Origin: Taibaiella sp041660405
GTDB taxonomy: Bacteria; Bacteroidota; Bacteroidia; Chitinophagales; Chitinophagaceae
Length of the DNA: 64,000 bases
NCBI GenBank assembly: GCA_041660405.1
Contig: JBAZWL010000023.1
Location: forward strand, 1-64,000
Direction of reading: 5' to 3'
Both the position numbers and the translations under genes were made by a program. Below the pieces are notes generated by a model. That model had not been told where the DNA came from, did no database searches, and worked only from the letters and a program-made list of their open reading frames with translations. This document shows, piece after piece, positions 61,454 to 64,000 of the stretch. Every line of letters starts with the position of its first letter. Positions within the stretch are counted from its first letter, which is position 1.

Positions 61454-61483
61454 CAAATTACATATTCTACAGAGTTTAAGCAA
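61454..61483 (-). promoter_or_regulatory. Candidate promoter of the LytS/LytTR genes
   Basis: On the minus strand TTG (61483-61481), a 20-nt spacer and TAATTTG (61460-61454) approximate the Bacteroidota consensus, about 40 nt before the kinase ATG. Confidence 0.35.
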
Positions 61484-61493
61484 CAAATTCTTC

Positions 61494-61510
61494 ATGAAAC
61501 GGACAAAATG
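61494..61510 (-). promoter_or_regulatory. Shared LytTR-neighbourhood motif, site A
   Basis: ATGAAACGGACAAAATG (plus-strand reading), 79-95 nt upstream of the kinase gene, just upstream of its candidate promoter. A second ACAAA half lies 20 nt away (61483-61487). Compare sites B and C. Confidence 0.5.
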
Positions 61511-61532
61511 AGGTATGAAAAAATTAGGCTAT

Positions 61533-61575
61533 AAACAATAATGCAGTGACTGTTAAAGTCACCGCATTATTGTTT
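61533..61575 (-). terminator. Long hairpin after the T9SS adhesin gene
   Basis: AAACAATAATGC (61533-61544) pairs with GCATTATTGTTT (61564-61575), and GTGAC/GTCAC extend the stem with one mismatch. It lies 28 nt after the adhesin stop. Only a short T-run follows on the minus strand, but the stem is strong. Confidence 0.75.
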
Positions 61576-61602
61576 GTTTATTACAAGCCGTACCCTGAAA
61601 GA

Positions 61603-64000
61603 TTATTTCTTAGCTATTTTGGAATGATAAATCACACCTGTATTATTGCTGATGGAAAGATTATAAATGCCTGGAATCAATCCTGAAAGTTGTATCAGTG
61701 TTTTATTAAACCCTTTAACAGTATACATTTCAGACTTGCGAACTACTCGACCCATTACATCTGTCAAACGGAAGTTTAGCAATTCCTGTTTGTCCGTATT
61801 GTGTTCAATAGTCAATTGGCCTTCAGTTGGATTAGGGTAGCAATTGAAGGATGACTTATTGCTGTAGTCAAGAGAACGGATGGTCGAGAATGTACTATTG
61901 CCATCTCTATCCTCCTGTACGAGGCGATAGTAATTTATACCACTTGCCGGGTCTTTGTCCGTATAAGAATAGGATAGGGTGATATCGCTATAACCGTCAT
62001 CTGCTTTGGTTTCAACTCTTCCTATTGCATTAAATTCTTTTCCGTCATTGCTGCGTTCTACAGTGAAGCCTGAATTGTTACGCTCACTAGCTGTAGCCCA
62101 TGCAAGCATTGCAGTTTGCTCTTTCCTTGTAGCGGTAAAGGAACTAAATACAACAGGTAATGGAGTACTACCTGCATTGTTGGCGTGCACATAAAAATAG
62201 CTGAAAGAAGGCGTAAAGAAAGTCACTCTCCAGTATTGGAATACAGCATCCCATGTCACGCTTGTTGGCGTTATTAAGGTTGAAGTTCCACTACCTAATG
62301 GCCCGCCGCTTACTTTAGTAATTCTGAGGGTATCCATTCCAGCTATATCCGTAGGGTTCTGGGGCAACAAAGGATAACCGTTCAACGATGCATAAGCATT
62401 ATATTGATTGAAGTCACTTTGTTTAAAATACAAAGTCACTGTTCCGGTTCCATTTGTCTGTGGTACCATTTCATAAAAGCGGGCTACATAAGGCCTTCCA
62501 AGAGATACCGGTACACTTGCCAGTACAGTTGTAGAGGCAGTAATAGTGCCCAACGCAACATTCTGTTGCATGGAAGTGATAAGACCACAAGTACCATTGT
62601 AGAAAGATTGTACTCCACCAGATACTGAACTACTGGTACTGGTTGTAGTTCCTACAACAGAAACGCCACTTATATTTGATTGAGCCATATTGGGTGACAC
62701 TGTTACTAGGACAGTATCTTTACCTGTGCAACTGTTCGCATCGGTAGCAGTTACTATATACGACGTAGTAGCAGTGGGGCTTACCGTTTGAGAAGCACCA
62801 TTAAGACTTCCGGGTTGCCATTGGTAAGTATATCCCGGAGTGCCACCAACTGCAATAGCCACGAGGCCTGTAGATGCTCCGCTGCAAATAGTAATATCGG
62901 AAGGTGCTACTGCCTGTACGGCTGTAGGTTGTGTAAGTGTGAAATTACGGGTTGTCTGGCAAGTGAGATTATCAGTGACTGTAACCGTATAAACGGTTCC
63001 TGCCGAAAGGCCAGTACCGGTTGCTCCGCTGCCGCCACTGGGGGACCAGCTGTATTGATATGGGGGGATACCTCCGGAAGCAACTACGGTTGCCGTTCCG
63101 TTACTGCCACCAAAACAACTCACGGTAGTTTGCGAGCCTGTAGTAGTTGGATTATCAATGGTGAGGGTGGCACTATTGGAATTAGCTGAACCACAGGTTC
63201 CGGTAACAACGCAGCGGTATGTATATCCACTCATACCAGCCGTTGCACCAGTTACGGTTAACGTCGCAGTAGTAGCATTGCTGTAAGGAGCACCATTGGT
63301 TATGTTTGTAAAACCAGAACCTGTGTTGACCTGCCATTGATAAGTAAGACCTGTTCCGGTAGCCGTAGCAGGAAATGTGGTACTGCCGTTGAGACAAATA
63401 GTCCTGTTAGGTGGGTTCCCGGTAATCGATGGTGCAACACAGGCAACACAACTGAAAGTAAAGGGTAGAGGTAAAGAGAAAGGCGAGGTATCATTTACAT
63501 TCCAGTTGGAGGCATTAAAGATTGCTGTTCTGAGTTGAGCAGGCGAAGCTGAGGTCACGGTACCATTGTAAGTAGCATTGTCAACTTCTGGGGTGATTGC
63601 TAAAGAATTGGTAGCATTCAGTGCTGCTGGTAATGTGGAAGTCGCAGAGTTAACATCACATTGGTTAACTACCGCATCCCAGCCACCGTTCATATTGAGA
63701 CCGGTAAGTAGTGTGGGGGAAGCCGTTGAACCCTGATAGGCGAAGATCTCATCCCCGCCGACTGCAAGGCTCATATAAGTACCCGCTATCGAAACCTGGG
63801 TCTGTACACCGGTTACAGTACCGGTAGAAGCAGTTAGAGTAGTCTGGCATTGGATCTTTATCTGCGTACCACAAGGAAGGGCAGTGCTGGCTGTCCATTT
63901 AATAATCCCATCCGAAAGAGCACCGGTGTTGGCTCCGCAAGATCCCGGGTTAGCGCTTTGAAAGCCGGTAAAACTTCCGCCGGAACACCAACCGAAGTCC
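61603..64000 (-). CDS. T9SS-exported adhesin, C-terminal part (cut by window edge)
   Basis: The frame is open to the right edge, giving at least 798 residues; the signal peptide is outside. An N-terminal visible domain (CGTQIKIQCQTTL, GDEIFAYQG, NGGWDAVVNQCDVN) is followed by an Ig-like repeat (GLTYQWQVNTGSGFTNI, GYTYRCVVTGTCG), an SprB-like repeat (TVSCFGGSNGTATVVASGG, YSWSP, YTVTVTDNLTCQ), a second Ig unit, a domain with WATASERNNSGFTVERSNDG, and the type A T9SS sorting tail (CYPNPTEGQLTIEH to VIYHSKIAKK). A surface protein, perhaps for adhesion or gliding; precise role unknown. Confidence 0.9.
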   Translation of the reverse strand, partial: DFGWCSGGSFTGFQSANPGSCGANTGALSDGIIKWTASTALPCGTQIKIQCQTTLTASTGTVTGVQTQVSIAGTYMSLAVGGDEIFAYQGSTASPTLLTGLNMNGGWDAVVNQCDVNSATSTLPAALNATNSLAITPEVDNATYNGTVTSASPAQLRTAIFNASNWNVNDTSPFSLPLPFTFSCVACVAPSITGNPPNRTICLNGSTTFPATATGTGLTYQWQVNTGSGFTNITNGAPYSNATTATLTVTGATAGMSGYTYRCVVTGTCGSANSNSATLTIDNPTTTGSQTTVSCFGGSNGTATVVASGGIPPYQYSWSPSGGSGATGTGLSAGTVYTVTVTDNLTCQTTRNFTLTQPTAVQAVAPSDITICSGASTGLVAIAVGGTPGYTYQWQPGSLNGASQTVSPTATTSYIVTATDANSCTGKDTVLVTVSPNMAQSNISGVSVVGTTTSTSSSVSGGVQSFYNGTCGLITSMQQNVALGTITASTTVLASVPVSLGRPYVARFYEMVPQTNGTGTVTLYFKQSDFNQYNAYASLNGYPLLPQNPTDIAGMDTLRITKVSGGPLGSGTSTLITPTSVTWDAVFQYWRVTFFTPSFSYFYVHANNAGSTPLPVVFSSFTATRKEQTAMLAWATASERNNSGFTVERSNDGKEFNAIGRVETKADDGYSDITLSYSYTDKDPASGINYYRLVQEDRDGNSTFSTIRSLDYSNKSSFNCYPNPTEGQLTIEHNTDKQELLNFRLTDVMGRVVRKSEMYTVKGFNKTLIQLSGLIPGIYNLSISNNTGVIYHSKIAKK

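Overview
The window is chromosomal DNA from a member of the Bacteroidota, most likely the Chitinophagales/Chitinophagaceae; this placement is inferred from gene families, not from a marker gene. The evidence is an ECF sigma/FecR/SusC/SusD locus, two proteins with type IX secretion (T9SS) C-terminal sorting domains, a DUF1800/DUF1501 pair, FIST and LytTR signalling proteins, AT-rich intergenic DNA, and a promoter of the Bacteroidota type TTG-N19-TAnnTTTG. I see no rRNA, tRNA, CRISPR array, insertion sequence or prophage.

Layout. 1-6.1 kb (+): a pilus-like surface assembly locus with a truncated subunit, a second subunit, a PapD-like chaperone, a two-domain adhesin and a divergent usher-like barrel. 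6.1-8.6 kb: small housekeeping and stress genes (SET domain, YwbE, SRPBCC, YtxH). 8.6-11.6 kb (-): a UPF1-like SF1 helicase and an ABC ATPase. 11.7-18.2 kb (-): an oxidative pentose phosphate operon in the order ROK/polyphosphate glucokinase, tkt, gnd, zwf, pgl. 18.6-25.0 kb (-): a compact biosynthetic cluster in which discrete type II fatty-acid enzymes (KS, FabZ-like, FabL-like ENR, ACP, PPTase) are coupled to a type III polyketide synthase, a methyltransferase and a flavoprotein. The ACP gene carries an apparent 1-nt frameshift. 25.1-30.1 kb (-): a lipoprotein, a small secreted protein and a 1300-residue T9SS adhesin. 31.1-33.8 kb (+): DUF1800 and DUF1501.

33.9-44.7 kb (-): a second, more canonical chaperone-usher locus (two nearly identical DUF4402 pilins, a chaperone, a minor subunit, an usher). 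It runs without interruption into a signalling operon (FIST sensor, PAS histidine kinase, REC-histidine kinase, REC-Crp regulator). Both pilin genes carry the same tandem Fnr/Crp-like sites at the same distance from a promoter that lacks a -33 element, so the linked REC-Crp protein is a good candidate regulator. One pilin copy contains a 10-N assembly gap.

45.0-54.8 kb (+): an ECF sigma, FecR anti-sigma, SusC (with STN domain), SusD, DUF5689 lipoprotein, small helical protein and Tat-exported calcineurin-like phosphoesterase, probably one uptake system for a phosphorylated nutrient. 55.0-56.6 kb (+): DinB and ilvE. 56.7-61.4 kb (-): a sterol-desaturase-type hydroxylase, small secreted proteins (two Spy-like paralogues and a Val/Arg repeat protein), a lipoprotein and a LytS/LytTR two-component system. 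A shared 15-bp motif lies at the same distance upstream of three of these genes. 61.6-64.0 kb (-): the C-terminal part of another T9SS adhesin, cut by the window edge.
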